Of a DNA stretch of 35,556 nt, positions 6,717-14,543 are shown in pieces. This DNA is from Oscillospiraceae bacterium (GTDB lineage: Bacteria; Bacillota; Clostridia; Oscillospirales; Oscillospiraceae). A model generated the notes under the pieces. The model made no database searches. It saw only the letters and a list, made by a program, of their open reading frames with translations, and had not been told where the DNA came from. The first letter of the stretch is position 1; every line of letters begins with the position of its first letter. The stretch is from the NCBI GenBank assembly GCA_017548065.1, contig JAFYNQ010000073.1, positions 1 to 35,556 on the forward strand, read 5' to 3'. The position numbers were made by a program, and so were the translations under genes.

Positions 6717-7658
6717 ATGAACGAGAAAAAAGTGAAAATTTCCTGGAAGGCAGCACTGGGTGTTGTGTGCGCAGTGCTGGTGGCGCTGATGCTGCTGACC
6801 TGTTTCTACACTGTGGATGACAAGCAGCAGGCTGTGGTCACCACCTTCGGCAAGATCACCGATACCACCGGCGCAGGTCTGCACATGAAGCTGCCCTTCG
6901 GCATCCAGCAGGTACAGAAGGTGGACGTGAATGTCTATCAGAAGATTGAGCTGGGCTACGTCACCCGTCCCGACGGCAGCGTTTCCGTGAAGGACAACGA
7001 AAGCTCCATGATCACCGGCGATTACAACATCGTCAATGTGGATTTCTTTGTGGAATACAAGATCTCCAACCCAGAGCGGTATCTGTATGCCTCCAACCAG
7101 CCGGAGATGATCCTGCGCAACCTGATCCAGAGCCAGGTGCGTAACGTGGTTGGCTCTACCTCTGTGGACAGCGTGCTGACAGACGGCAAGGAAAACGTGC
7201 AGATGCAGGTAAAAGACCTGGTAACCAAGATCCTGGAGGAGTATGACATCGGTCTGACACTGGTGGATGTGCGCATTCAGGACTCCGAGCCGCCCACCCA
7301 GGATGTTATTGAAGCCTTCAAGGCGGTGGAAACCGCAAAACAGAAGGCAGAAACTGTGGTGAACGAGGCAAAGGCCTATGAAAATGCCAAGCTGCCCGAT
7401 GCCCAGGCCCAGGCCGACAAGCTGCTGCAGAATGCTGAGTACCTGAAGCAGAAGCGTATTAACGAGGGTCTTGAGCAGGTGGCTATGTTCAATGCCACCT
7501 ATGCCGAGTATGCCCAGAACCCGGATATTACCCGAATCCGTATGTATTACGAAGCAATTTCCCAGATCCTGCCGGATGTGAAGCTGTATATCAACACCGG
7601 CGACGGCAGCAACGTGGATATGCTGCTGCCCCTGGAATCTCTTGTAAATGGAGGTTAA
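6717..7658 (+). CDS. hflK: HflK-like SPFH/band-7 membrane protein
   Basis: The 313-residue protein is an SPFH (band 7) protein of the HflK type. A short cytoplasmic N-terminus is followed by one membrane segment at about 10-30 (AALGVVCAVLVALMLLTCFY), then the band-7 domain (DDKQQAVVTTFGKITDTTGA...HMKLPFGIQQVQKVDV) and a long Ala/Glu/Lys-rich helix (VETAKQKAETVVNEAKAYEN). HflK and HflC form a large cage complex around the FtsH protease in well-studied bacteria and modulate its activity. The start is the ATG at 6717, because AAGGAG precedes it, rather than one seven codons upstream. The gene is only 4 bp from hflC, as expected for an obligate pair. The protein is somewhat shorter than the Proteobacterial HflK, lacking the Gly-rich N-terminus. 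Confidence 0.9.
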   Translation: MNEKKVKISWKAALGVVCAVLVALMLLTCFYTVDDKQQAVVTTFGKITDTTGAGLHMKLPFGIQQVQKVDVNVYQKIELGYVTRPDGSVSVKDNESSMITGDYNIVNVDFFVEYKISNPERYLYASNQPEMILRNLIQSQVRNVVGSTSVDSVLTDGKENVQMQVKDLVTKILEEYDIGLTLVDVRIQDSEPPTQDVIEAFKAVETAKQKAETVVNEAKAYENAKLPDAQAQADKLLQNAEYLKQKRINEGLEQVAMFNATYAEYAQNPDITRIRMYYEAISQILPDVKLYINTGDGSNVDMLLPLESLVNGG

Positions 7659-7662
7659 TGCA

Positions 7663-8535
7663 ATGAAAAAATGGATCATAATCGGCGCAATTGCCCTGGT
7701 GCTTGTGCTTGTGATGTCTACCGCATGGTACACCGTCAACGAAAATGAATATGCCTGTACCTTCCGCTTCTCCGAGATCGTCAACACCGTAAGCACCGCA
7801 GGTGTCCATTTCAAGCTTCCCTTTGTGGACACTGTGAAGATCTTCCCCAAGGAGATCCAGTTTTATGACATTCCCCCTTCCGAGGTGCTGACCTCCGATA
7901 AGCAGAACATGACCGTGGACTGCTACGTGCTGTGGCAGATCTCCGATCCCCAGCAGTTCTACCGCGCCCTTGGCACTACGGTGAAGGCAGAGGAGCGCCT
8001 GAATGCCATTACCTACAATGCCTTGAAGACCGCTATGGGTACTTTGGCCCAGGCAGATATTATCAATATGAATGACGGCGCCGAGCGTAACGATATCTAT
8101 GCCGGCATCACCACCACCGTCAACAACCAGGCTGCCACCTACGGCATTGCCGTCCGTGACGTGAAGATCAAGCGCTTTGACCTGCCGGAGAGCAACCTGA
8201 ATGCGGTTTACTCCCGTATGATCTCCGAGCGTAACCAGATGGCGGAAAAGTACACCGCCGACGGTAACTATGAGGCATCTATCATCCGCAACAATGTGGA
8301 TAAGCAGGTGAATATCATCGTCTCCAACGCTGAGGCAGAATCTGCCAAGCTGGTGGCAGAGGGTGAAGCCGAGTATATGCGCCTGCTGGCTGAGGCTTAC
8401 AACACAGCGGACAAGAAGGACTTCTACGAGTTCACCATTGCCCTGGATGCCCTGAAGAAGAGCCTTACCGGCGAAGAAAAGACCATCATCCTGGACGAAG
8501 ACTCCCAGCTGGCACAGATCCTGCTGGGCAACTAA
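7663..8535 (+). CDS. hflC: HflC-like SPFH/band-7 membrane protein
   Basis: The 290-residue protein is the HflC partner. It starts MKKWIIIGAIALVLVLVMST, an uncleaved signal anchor, then AWYTVNENEYACTFRFSEIV and the rest of the band-7 domain. A central Ala/Glu-rich helix (NAEAESAKLVAEGEAEYMRL) follows, and the end is LAQILLGN. Start choice: the ATG at 7663 has GGAGG 8 bp upstream, whereas the in-frame ATG at 7648 would overlap the end of hflK. HflKC is known mainly as a regulator of FtsH and membrane-protein quality control, and no ftsH is in this window. A strong intrinsic terminator 7 bp past the stop codon ends the operon. Confidence 0.9.
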   Translation: MKKWIIIGAIALVLVLVMSTAWYTVNENEYACTFRFSEIVNTVSTAGVHFKLPFVDTVKIFPKEIQFYDIPPSEVLTSDKQNMTVDCYVLWQISDPQQFYRALGTTVKAEERLNAITYNALKTAMGTLAQADIINMNDGAERNDIYAGITTTVNNQAATYGIAVRDVKIKRFDLPESNLNAVYSRMISERNQMAEKYTADGNYEASIIRNNVDKQVNIIVSNAEAESAKLVAEGEAEYMRLLAEAYNTADKKDFYEFTIALDALKKSLTGEEKTIILDEDSQLAQILLGN

Positions 8536-8542
8536 AGAAAAA

Positions 8543-8577
8543 CCGCCCGATAAACTTCGGTTTATCGGGCGGCCTTT
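8543..8577 (+). terminator. Terminator of the DUF1836-hflK-hflC operon
   Basis: A perfect 13-bp stem CCGCCCGATAAAC / GTTTATCGGGCGG closes a TTCG tetraloop (8543-8572) and is followed by CCTTTT. Confidence 0.95.
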
Positions 8578-8599
8578 TAATAAATTATCATATTGCCAC

Positions 8600-8735
8600 A
8601 AACACCGTAGGGAACGGATTTGTGATTTGTTTCGGGCGGCAGGTTGCCGCCCCTACGGAGAGAAATATCCGTTGCAGGGGAGGCAATGCAGAAGGTGTGA
8701 ATGCCGTCCCCTACAGATGGGCGGTTTTTAGAGAA
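8600..8735 (-). repeat. Dispersed palindromic repeat element (family A, minus orientation)
   Basis: The core palindrome GGGCGGCA-GGT-TGCCGCCC at about 8634-8652 is flanked on both sides by sequence shared with the element at 16801-16935 in the opposite orientation (GATATTTCTCTCC on one side, GAAACAAATCACA on the other). A second stem at about 8676-8718 (CAGGGGAGGCA...TGCCGTCCCCTA) belongs to the same family. No gene is present between the two terminators here. Confidence 0.85.
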
Positions 8736-8742
8736 TGGATAT

Positions 8743-8778
8743 AAAAAACACGGGGCTACCGTTTGGTAGTCCCGTGTT
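8743..8778 (-). terminator. Terminator of the P-loop gene
   Basis: On the minus strand AACACGGGACTACC-AAAC-GGTAGCCCCGTGTT forms a 14-bp stem with one mismatch and is followed by TTTTT. It lies just past the stop codon at 8788. Confidence 0.92.
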
Positions 8779-8787
8779 TGGGCTTTA

Positions 8788-9195
8788 TTACAGATACTTC
8801 TTAATTTCCTCGGAAGCACCGGCAGGATCGTCGGAGACGGTGACAGTGATGTTCATAGCGTTGGCCTCTGCAAACTGTGCGCACCACAGAATGAAAGCTT
8901 CGCCGGCAGCACGGTCGGTGCCGATGGTCTTGTACAGGTTGTCAATGTAAACGTTGGTAATATCAAAGTTACCGGCATGCAGACCGCTGAGGAAACCCTT
9001 CAGCATGTCCAGATTGTTAATGCCGTACTCCTTGGAATCAACAAGACGGACACGGTGGCTGACGTCATAAGTCAGCTTCTTGCCGTACTCAATGCAGACC
9101 ACGTCGCCCTGGGCGCTCTCAACGGCCTGGTTGATGGAATCGATCAGCTTCTTTGTTTTGCCGGAACCCTTCAGGCCCATAATAATATTGATCAT
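8788..9195 (-). CDS. Small orphan P-loop NTPase of unknown function
   Basis: The 135-residue protein begins with a Walker A motif within ten residues (MINIIMGLKGSGKTKKLIDS) and has a Walker B-like VYIDNLYK near residue 84. I recognise the P-loop fold but no named family with confidence. Similar small proteins in Clostridia are annotated variously as ATP-binding or PilT-like, and there is no evidence here for motility. It has no signal peptide or membrane segment, so it is probably cytoplasmic. The length is near the minimum for a P-loop domain, so it may lack a lid or helical insert. GGAGG precedes the ATG, a promoter lies at 9238-9266, and its own terminator follows, so it is a single-gene unit downstream of pgi. 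Confidence 0.8.
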   Translation of the reverse strand: MINIIMGLKGSGKTKKLIDSINQAVESAQGDVVCIEYGKKLTYDVSHRVRLVDSKEYGINNLDMLKGFLSGLHAGNFDITNVYIDNLYKTIGTDRAAGEAFILWCAQFAEANAMNITVTVSDDPAGASEEIKKYL

Positions 9196-9237
9196 AGGAA
9201 ACTCCTCCTTTGCTATACAGCTGGTTGCTGTACAGTA

Positions 9238-9266
9238 ATTCTAACAGTAAAAAGAAAATTTTGCAA
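9238..9266 (-). promoter_or_regulatory. Promoter of the P-loop gene
   Basis: On the minus strand TTGCAA (9261-9266) and TAGAAT (9238-9243) are 17 bp apart. The leader contains a small hairpin, TACAGC-AACCA-GCTGTA, just before the ribosome site. Confidence 0.65.
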
Positions 9267-9277
9267 CACTTATTTGT

Positions 9278-9297
9278 AAAATTTATGCATAAATTTT
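9278..9297. other. 20-bp perfect AT-rich palindrome
   Basis: AAAATTTATGCATAAATTTT is perfectly self-complementary, without a loop. It lies 16 bp past the pgi stop codon and about 12 bp upstream of the -35 of the P-loop gene, so it could be an operator for the latter or part of a weak pgi 3' hairpin. Confidence 0.6.
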
Positions 9298-9312
9298 CAA
9301 AAAGGTCTGTGA

Positions 9313-10617
9313 TCAGGCCTCGTAGCCGGGCTTGCCCAGCAGCTGGAACATGTTGCGCTTGTAGAATTCCACACCGGGCTGGTTGAAGGGATTCACATCC
9401 AGCATGTAAGCGGAGACACCGCAGGCCAGCTCAAAGAAGTAGAACATCTCGCCCAGCTTTGCAGCGTTCAGCTCGCCCATGTCCATGGTGATGACGGGGA
9501 CACCGCCGTCCACATGAGCAGCGATGGTACCCAGATAAGCCTTCTCGTCTACGAAGTCCAGGGTCTTGCCGGTCAGGTAGTTCAGGCCGTCCAGGTTTTT
9601 CAGGTCGGTGCCGATGACCAGCTTCTTTTCGGGAGCGTCAAAGCGGATCATGGTCTCAAAAATGTTGCGCTCGCCCTGCTGGATCATCTGACCCAGGGAG
9701 TGCAGGTCGGGGGTGAACTCGGCGGTGACGGGGAAAATGCCCGTGCCGTCCTTGCCTTCGGACTCGCCGAACAGCTGCTGCCACCAGCCGCCCATCATGC
9801 GGTAGCCGGGCTCAAAGGATTCCATGATCTCAATGCACTTGCCCTGGCGGTACAGCAGGTTACGGATCGCAGCGTACAGCCATACGGGATTCTCAAAGGA
9901 GCGGATATCGTAATCCTTCTTTGCCTGGGCAGCGCCTGCCATGACCTCCATGGGGTCAATGCCGGCAACAGCCATGGGCAACAGACCCACAGCGGTCAGC
10001 ACGCTGTAACGGCCGCCAACATTGGGGGGGATCACGAAGGTCTCCCAGCCCTCTTCCGTAGCCATCTGACGCAGAGCGCCCTTTTCGGGATCGGTGATGG
10101 CGTAGGTGCGCTCCTTTGCGCCCTCGGTGCCGTACTTACGCTCCAGCAGCCAGCGCAGCGCACGGGTGGCGATGGCAGGCTCGGTGGTGGTGCCGGACTT
10201 GCTGATGATGGCGATGGAGAAATCCTTGCCCTCCAGCAGGTTGCAAAGCTCGTTCCAGTGACGGGTGGACAGGGTGTTGCCTGCGTAGTAGATCTGGGGA
10301 TTGCCCTTACCCTTGCCCATGTTGTGGTTGGGACCCTGGAGCAGCTCAATGGCGGCACGGGGGCCAAGGTAGCTGCCACCGATGCCGATGACAACGAAAA
10401 CGTCGGAATTGCTGCGGATCTTCTCGGCAGCTGCACGGATGCGGCGGATCTCGTCGGTCTCCTTCTCGGTGGGAAGATCCAGCCAGCCCAGGAAATCGTT
10501 ACCCTCGCCGCTGCCCTGGGTCAGGGTCATGTGGGCGTCAAATACCTCTTTCTCGGAAGCCAGCAGATCCGGCAGGGACAGCTTGCCCCATACATTGGAA
10601 ATATCAACATTGATCAT
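9313..10617 (-). CDS. pgi: Glucose-6-phosphate isomerase
   Basis: The 434-residue cytoplasmic enzyme interconverts glucose-6-phosphate and fructose-6-phosphate in glycolysis. It has the sugar-isomerase (SIS) signatures: VVIGIGGSYLGPRAAIELL near residue 80, AIISKSGTTTEPAIATRAL near 140, and GGRYSVLTAVGLLPMAVAGI near 205. The C-terminal part includes the usual LACGVSAYMLDVNPFNQPGV region near 400 before the stop. The length is that of the shorter Firmicutes form (about 430-450 residues) rather than the 550-residue Proteobacterial form. The ATG is preceded by GAAAGGTAGG. It stands alone with its own promoter, and there is no neighbouring glycolytic gene. Confidence 0.97.
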   Translation of the reverse strand: MINVDISNVWGKLSLPDLLASEKEVFDAHMTLTQGSGEGNDFLGWLDLPTEKETDEIRRIRAAAEKIRSNSDVFVVIGIGGSYLGPRAAIELLQGPNHNMGKGKGNPQIYYAGNTLSTRHWNELCNLLEGKDFSIAIISKSGTTTEPAIATRALRWLLERKYGTEGAKERTYAITDPEKGALRQMATEEGWETFVIPPNVGGRYSVLTAVGLLPMAVAGIDPMEVMAGAAQAKKDYDIRSFENPVWLYAAIRNLLYRQGKCIEIMESFEPGYRMMGGWWQQLFGESEGKDGTGIFPVTAEFTPDLHSLGQMIQQGERNIFETMIRFDAPEKKLVIGTDLKNLDGLNYLTGKTLDFVDEKAYLGTIAAHVDGGVPVITMDMGELNAAKLGEMFYFFELACGVSAYMLDVNPFNQPGVEFYKRNMFQLLGKPGYEA

Positions 10618-10653
10618 AATAAAGATACCTACCTTTCAGAATACATACCCCAT

Positions 10654-10682
10654 ATTTTACAGCAAAAGAAAAAGAAACGCAA
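10654..10682 (-). promoter_or_regulatory. Promoter of pgi
   Basis: On the minus strand TTGCGT (10677-10682) and TAAAAT (10654-10659) are separated by 17 bp. It lies about 40 bp before the pgi ATG. Confidence 0.65.
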
Positions 10683-10758
10683 GGGAAAAATGCGTAGCTG
10701 CGCCACCGATTTGGGAAAAGACCGTATAAACCCGGCAGGCGCAGAAAAATTGGCAGGA

Positions 10759-10791
10759 TTTTACATAGATTTTACATACCTTTTTCATAAT
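10759..10791 (+). promoter_or_regulatory. PHO-box-like direct repeats before the Na/Pi cotransporter
   Basis: Three consecutive 11-bp repeats (TTTTACATAGA, TTTTACATACC, TTTTTCATAAT) match the spacing and core (TTTACA-like hexamers every 11 bp) of binding sites of the phosphate response regulator PhoP in Bacillus. The element ends 5 bp before the -35 of the downstream promoter. No phoP or phoR is in the window, so the role is inferred. Confidence 0.75.
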
Positions 10792-10796
10792 TATAG

Positions 10797-10826
10797 TAGA
10801 CTTTTCCGGCGACATAGCGTTATAAT
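10797..10826 (+). promoter_or_regulatory. Promoter of the Na/Pi cotransporter
   Basis: TAGACT (10797-10802) and TATAAT (10821-10826) are 18 bp apart. The -10 is perfect and the -35 weak, which suits an activated promoter. Confidence 0.65.
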
Positions 10827-10860
10827 GATAACATGAGAAAAATCGCAAAGGAGAAAAAAT

Positions 10861-12639
10861 ATGGTTGCAACAGATTATATTTTAAAAGTGATCTCTTTGC
10901 TGGGCGGACTTGCCTTGTTCCTCTTCGGTATGGACATTATGGGCAAGGCACTGCAGAAGCAGGCAGGCGGCAAGCTGCAGAACGTGCTTGCCAGCATGAG
11001 CTCCACTTGGTTTAAGGGACTTATTCTGGGTACTGCGGTCACGGCTGTGATCCAGTCCTCCTCCGCCACCACGGTTATGCTGGTTGGCTTTGTTAACTCC
11101 GGTCTTATGACTTTGGAGCAGACCCTGAGTGTGATCCTGGGCTCCAATATCGGTACCACCATCACCTCCTGGATCCTGTCTCTGTCCGGCCTGGAGGGCG
11201 ACAGTTTTATCGTGCAGATCTTCAAGCCCAGCACACTGGCACCTATGATCGGCGTTGTGGGTATTGTGCTGTTCATGTTCACCGGCAAGGAGAAGCATAA
11301 GGGTGTCGGCACCATTATGCTGGGCTTCATGGCGCTGATGACCGGTATGGATCTCATGAGTGACTCCATGTCCTTCCTGAAGCAGGAGGCATGGTTCGGT
11401 GAGCTGATGATCTCCTTCTCCAATCCCATTGTGGGTATTCTGTTCGGTACTGTGCTGACCGCTGTGATCCAGTCCTCCTCTGCATCTGTGGGTATCCTTC
11501 AGGGTCTTTGTGCCACCGGTGTTGTTACCTACGGCGCTGCCATCCCCATCATCCTCGGTCAGAACATCGGTACCTGCGTCACTGCAATGCTGGGCTCTAT
11601 GGGCGCAAACCGCAATGCCCGCCGCACCGCTATGATGCACCTGATCTTCAAGATCGTGGGTGTGACCGCTTTCTCCGTGATCTTCTACGGCGCAGGTCTG
11701 TTTGTGGAGTGGAAGTTCCTGGCAGAGAGCACCACCGCTTTTGATGTGGCTGTTGTGCATACGCTGTATAACGTGGGCGCAACTGTGGTGCTGATGCCCC
11801 TGCGCAATGTGCTGCTGAAGCTGGCATTTGTGATCATCCCCGAGAAGAAAGAGCCGGAAAAAACCGTTCTGCTGGACGAGCTGCTGCTGCAGACCCCCGG
11901 TGTTGCTGTGCAGCGTGCCAAGGAGGTTGCCGGCGAGATGGCAGAAAAGGCACAGAAGGCAATGGAGCTGGCGATCAAGCTGACTGTGGAGTTTGATCCC
12001 GAGATCATGCAGCAGGTCATTGACCTGGAAAATGAGACCGACCACTACGAGGACGTGCTTGGCACTTACCTGGTGAAGCTGTCCGGCAAGCCCCTGAAGG
12101 AAAAGGACAACCGCCTGCTCAATACCATTCTGTACACCTTGAGCGACCTGGAGCGTATCGGTGACCATGCCCTGAATGTGGCAGAGGCTGCCCAGGAGAT
12201 GAACGATAAGGGTATTGTCTTCTCCAAGCAGGCCCAGGATGAGCTGGCAGTGCTGCAGCGTGCGGTCAGCGATATCATCCGCCGCACTGTGAAGGCTTAC
12301 ACCACTGTGAATATGGAAGAGGCCATGACGGTGGAGCCCCAGGAGCAGGTTATTGATGCTCTGGTGCGTGAGATCAAGTCCCGCCATGTGCGCCGTCTCC
12401 GTGACGGTCAGTGCAGTGTGGAATACGGCTTTGTGCTGGAAGACCTGCTGACAGCTTTTGAGCGTAGCGCCGACCACTGCTCCAACCTGGCAGTGGAGCT
12501 GCTGCAGCTGGTAACCGGCAAGATGGATGCCCACGAGTACCTCCATGCGCTGAAGTCCGGCGAGCTGCGTGAGAGCGCAAGCTTTGCTGAAAACTTCGCA
12601 AAGTACCAGTCCGAGTACGCTTTCCCCGAAGAGCAGTAA
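10861..12639 (+). CDS. Na/Pi cotransporter family protein with PhoU-like domain
   Basis: The 592-residue membrane protein belongs to the NptA/YjbB-type sodium-phosphate cotransporter family. The N-terminal half has two inverted Na/Pi repeats, each marked by a QSSSA motif: TAVIQSSSATTVM near residue 60 and TAVIQSSSASVGI near 205. Multiple hydrophobic helices run to about residue 325. The C-terminal part, about 335-560, is a soluble helical PhoU-like domain (LENETDHYEDVLGTYLVKLS...LSDLERIGDHALNVAE), a region usually implicated in regulation. The ATG follows GGAG by 8 bp. The PHO-box-like repeats upstream suggest induction by phosphate limitation, fitting inorganic phosphate uptake. A strong terminator closes it as a single-gene unit. 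Direction of transport in this family (uptake versus export) cannot be decided from the sequence. Confidence 0.93.
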   Translation: MVATDYILKVISLLGGLALFLFGMDIMGKALQKQAGGKLQNVLASMSSTWFKGLILGTAVTAVIQSSSATTVMLVGFVNSGLMTLEQTLSVILGSNIGTTITSWILSLSGLEGDSFIVQIFKPSTLAPMIGVVGIVLFMFTGKEKHKGVGTIMLGFMALMTGMDLMSDSMSFLKQEAWFGELMISFSNPIVGILFGTVLTAVIQSSSASVGILQGLCATGVVTYGAAIPIILGQNIGTCVTAMLGSMGANRNARRTAMMHLIFKIVGVTAFSVIFYGAGLFVEWKFLAESTTAFDVAVVHTLYNVGATVVLMPLRNVLLKLAFVIIPEKKEPEKTVLLDELLLQTPGVAVQRAKEVAGEMAEKAQKAMELAIKLTVEFDPEIMQQVIDLENETDHYEDVLGTYLVKLSGKPLKEKDNRLLNTILYTLSDLERIGDHALNVAEAAQEMNDKGIVFSKQAQDELAVLQRAVSDIIRRTVKAYTTVNMEEAMTVEPQEQVIDALVREIKSRHVRRLRDGQCSVEYGFVLEDLLTAFERSADHCSNLAVELLQLVTGKMDAHEYLHALKSGELRESASFAENFAKYQSEYAFPEEQ

Positions 12640-12656
12640 GAAAATGCATACCTTAT

Positions 12657-12692
12657 GGCGTACCTGCTGCAAAGCAGGTACGCCGGTTTTTT
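12657..12692 (+). terminator. Terminator of the Na/Pi cotransporter gene
   Basis: A 12-bp stem GGCGTACCTGCT / AGCAGGTACGCC with GCAA loop (12657-12684) is followed by GG and a run of six T. Confidence 0.95.
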
Positions 12693-12729
12693 CTTTTGGC
12701 AGGCTTGGGGGCGGAATTTTGCCTCATAC

Positions 12730-12758
12730 TTGACAAATCCCCACTCTTTGCATATAAT
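12730..12758 (+). promoter_or_regulatory. Consensus promoter of the T-box/trpB2 unit
   Basis: TTGACA (12730-12735) and TATAAT (12753-12758) are 17 bp apart, a perfect consensus. Transcription would start near 12765, giving a leader of about 300 nt. Confidence 0.9.
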
Positions 12759-12764
12759 AAGTGA

Positions 12765-13030
12765 AACCGCTGCGGAAGAGTGAGTAAGCGCGAATCCCCT
12801 TTTGTAAGAGAGCTGTGGATGGTGGGATCACAGTGAAAAGGCTGGCGCCGAATGGACTTCCAAGGGCAATCGGAAAGGGGAACACCCGAGTATGTGCGCC
12901 GGAGAGACACTCCGTTACCAAAGGTCGGCACATGATAGTGTGCATGAGAGGGCGCAAAATGCGTCAAGCAGGGTGGCACCGCAGGAATGTTTCCTGTCCC
13001 GGCAGAAAGTTGCTTGGGATGGGATTTTTT
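12765..13030 (+). promoter_or_regulatory. T-box riboswitch, tryptophan (UGG) specifier
   Basis: The leader has the canonical parts of a tRNA-sensing T-box. Stem I is closed by GGAAG (12774-12778) with CTTCC (12857-12861). The loop-E motif pairs AGTA (12783-12786) with GAA (12850-12852 region), and the specifier TGG follows at 12853-12855. The T-box sequence AGGGTGGCACCGC is at 12970-12982. The antiterminator is intact: GGG/CCC, bulge TGGCACC, then GCAGGAA-TGT-TTCCTGT. The competing terminator uses TCCC (12997-13000) and GGGA (13016-13019) and ends in TTTTTT (13025-13030). Uncharged tRNA-Trp should allow read-through into trpB2. Confidence 0.93.
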
Positions 13031-13067
13031 ATATACCCATCCTCCAAAAAAGAAAGGAGAAACCCTT

Positions 13068-14432
13068 ATGTCCCAGATCCCTTACAAAATTTACTTAAGC
13101 GAAGAGGAGCTGCCCAAGGCATGGTACAACCTCCGTGCCGACATGAAGAACAAGCCCGCTCCCCTTCTGAATCCCGAAACGCACCAGCCTATGACAGCCG
13201 AAGAGCTGAAGGTGGTCTTCTGTGATGAACTGGTGCGCCAGGAGCTGGATGAGACCACGCCCTACGTGGAGATCCCCCAGGAGATCCGTGATTTTTATAA
13301 GATGTACCGTCCCGCTCCCCTGATCCGTGCTTACTGCCTGGAGAAGAAGCTGGGTACACCTGCCAAGATCTACTATAAGTTTGAGGGCAACAACACCTCC
13401 GGCTCTCACAAGCTGAACTCTGCCATTGCCCAGGCCTACTATGCCAAGCAGCAGGGGCTGAAGGGTGTGACCACCGAGACCGGCGCCGGTCAGTGGGGTA
13501 CTGCCCTTTCCATGGCCTGCTCCTACTTTGACCTGGACTGCAAGGTATTCATGGTGAAATGCTCCTATGAGCAGAAGCCCTTCCGCCGTGAGGTGATGCG
13601 CACCTACGGCGCCTCCGTCACCCCCTCCCCTTCCATGGACACTGAGGTTGGCAGACGGATCCTGGAAAAGCATCCCGGTACCTCCGGCAGCCTGGGCTGC
13701 GCTATTTCCGAGGCTGTGGAAGTGGCAGGCAAGACCGAGGGCTACCGCTACGTGCTGGGTTCTGTGATGAACCAGGTCATGCTGCACCAGTCCGTCATCG
13801 GTCTGGAGACAAAGACGGCGCTGGATAAGTACGGTGTGAAGGCAGATATCGTCATCGGCTGCGCCGGCGGCGGCTCCAACCTGGGTGGCCTCATCGCTCC
13901 CTTCATGGGCGAGAAGCTCCGTGGCGAGGCAGATTACCGCATTATTGCCGTTGAGCCTACCTCCTGCCCCAGCTTCACCCGTGGTGTCTTTGCCTATGAC
14001 TACTGTGACACCGGCATGGTCTGTCCCCTGCAGAAGATGTACACCCTGGGCTCCGGCTTCATTCCGGCTCCCAACCATGCAGGCGGTCTGCGCTACCACG
14101 GCATGAGCTCCACACTGTCCCAGCTGTACGACGACGGTCTTATGGAGGCGGTCAGTGTGTCCCAGACCGAGGTCTTTGAGGCTGCCGAGTATTTTGCCCG
14201 TATTGAGGGCATCCTGCCTGCTCCCGAGAGCAGCCATGCCATCAAGGTTGCCATTGACGAGGCGAAGAAGTGCATTGAGACCGGCGAAGAGAAGACCATC
14301 GTCTTTGGTCTTACCGGCACCGGCTACTTTGATATGTATGCTTACGAAAAGTTCCACAACGGTGTCATGGAGAATTACTCCCCCACCGAGGAAGAGCTTG
14401 CCAAGGGTCGTGAGGGCCTGCCCACCGTATAA
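13068..14432 (+). CDS. trpB2: TrpB2-type tryptophan synthase beta chain-like PLP enzyme
   Basis: The 454-residue protein is the longer TrpB2 form (TrpB-like PLP-dependent enzyme), which makes tryptophan from serine and indole. The PLP lysine is K115 in NNTSGSHKLNSA, and the phosphate-binding GGGSN loop is near 268-272. The TrpB2-specific N-terminal extension (residues 1-80) ends in YRPAPLIRAYCLEKKLGTP. The start ATG at 13068 has AAAGGAG upstream. No trpA or other trp gene is adjacent, so indole salvage, rather than full biosynthesis in this locus, is the simplest reading. Control by a UGG T-box ties expression directly to charged tRNA-Trp, supporting a real tryptophan role. Confidence 0.93.
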   Translation: MSQIPYKIYLSEEELPKAWYNLRADMKNKPAPLLNPETHQPMTAEELKVVFCDELVRQELDETTPYVEIPQEIRDFYKMYRPAPLIRAYCLEKKLGTPAKIYYKFEGNNTSGSHKLNSAIAQAYYAKQQGLKGVTTETGAGQWGTALSMACSYFDLDCKVFMVKCSYEQKPFRREVMRTYGASVTPSPSMDTEVGRRILEKHPGTSGSLGCAISEAVEVAGKTEGYRYVLGSVMNQVMLHQSVIGLETKTALDKYGVKADIVIGCAGGGSNLGGLIAPFMGEKLRGEADYRIIAVEPTSCPSFTRGVFAYDYCDTGMVCPLQKMYTLGSGFIPAPNHAGGLRYHGMSSTLSQLYDDGLMEAVSVSQTEVFEAAEYFARIEGILPAPESSHAIKVAIDEAKKCIETGEEKTIVFGLTGTGYFDMYAYEKFHNGVMENYSPTEEELAKGREGLPTV

Positions 14433-14439
14433 TAGATTT

Positions 14440-14470
14440 CCCCATCGGCAAAATGCCGATGGGGATTTTT
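14440..14470 (+). terminator. Terminator of trpB2
   Basis: An 11-bp perfect stem CCCCATCGGCA-AAA-TGCCGATGGGG (14440-14464) is followed by ATTTTT. Confidence 0.95.
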
Positions 14471-14493
14471 GGTTTCTCCCCAAAGAAACGTGT

Positions 14494-14522
14494 TTGACTA
14501 TCCGGCGCAAATCATGTACAAT
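14494..14522 (+). promoter_or_regulatory. Promoter of the acidic protein/gluQ unit
   Basis: TTGACT (14494-14499) and TACAAT (14517-14522) are 17 bp apart. Its position rules out the upstream in-frame starts of the acidic protein, because they lie inside the promoter. Confidence 0.8.
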
Positions 14523-14543
14523 GGGAAAAAAGGCGGTGATGAC

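Noticed and set aside
12785-12900. Small open reading frames inside the T-box leader
   Set aside because: The region has clear T-box structure and no ribosome site; the frames are by-products.
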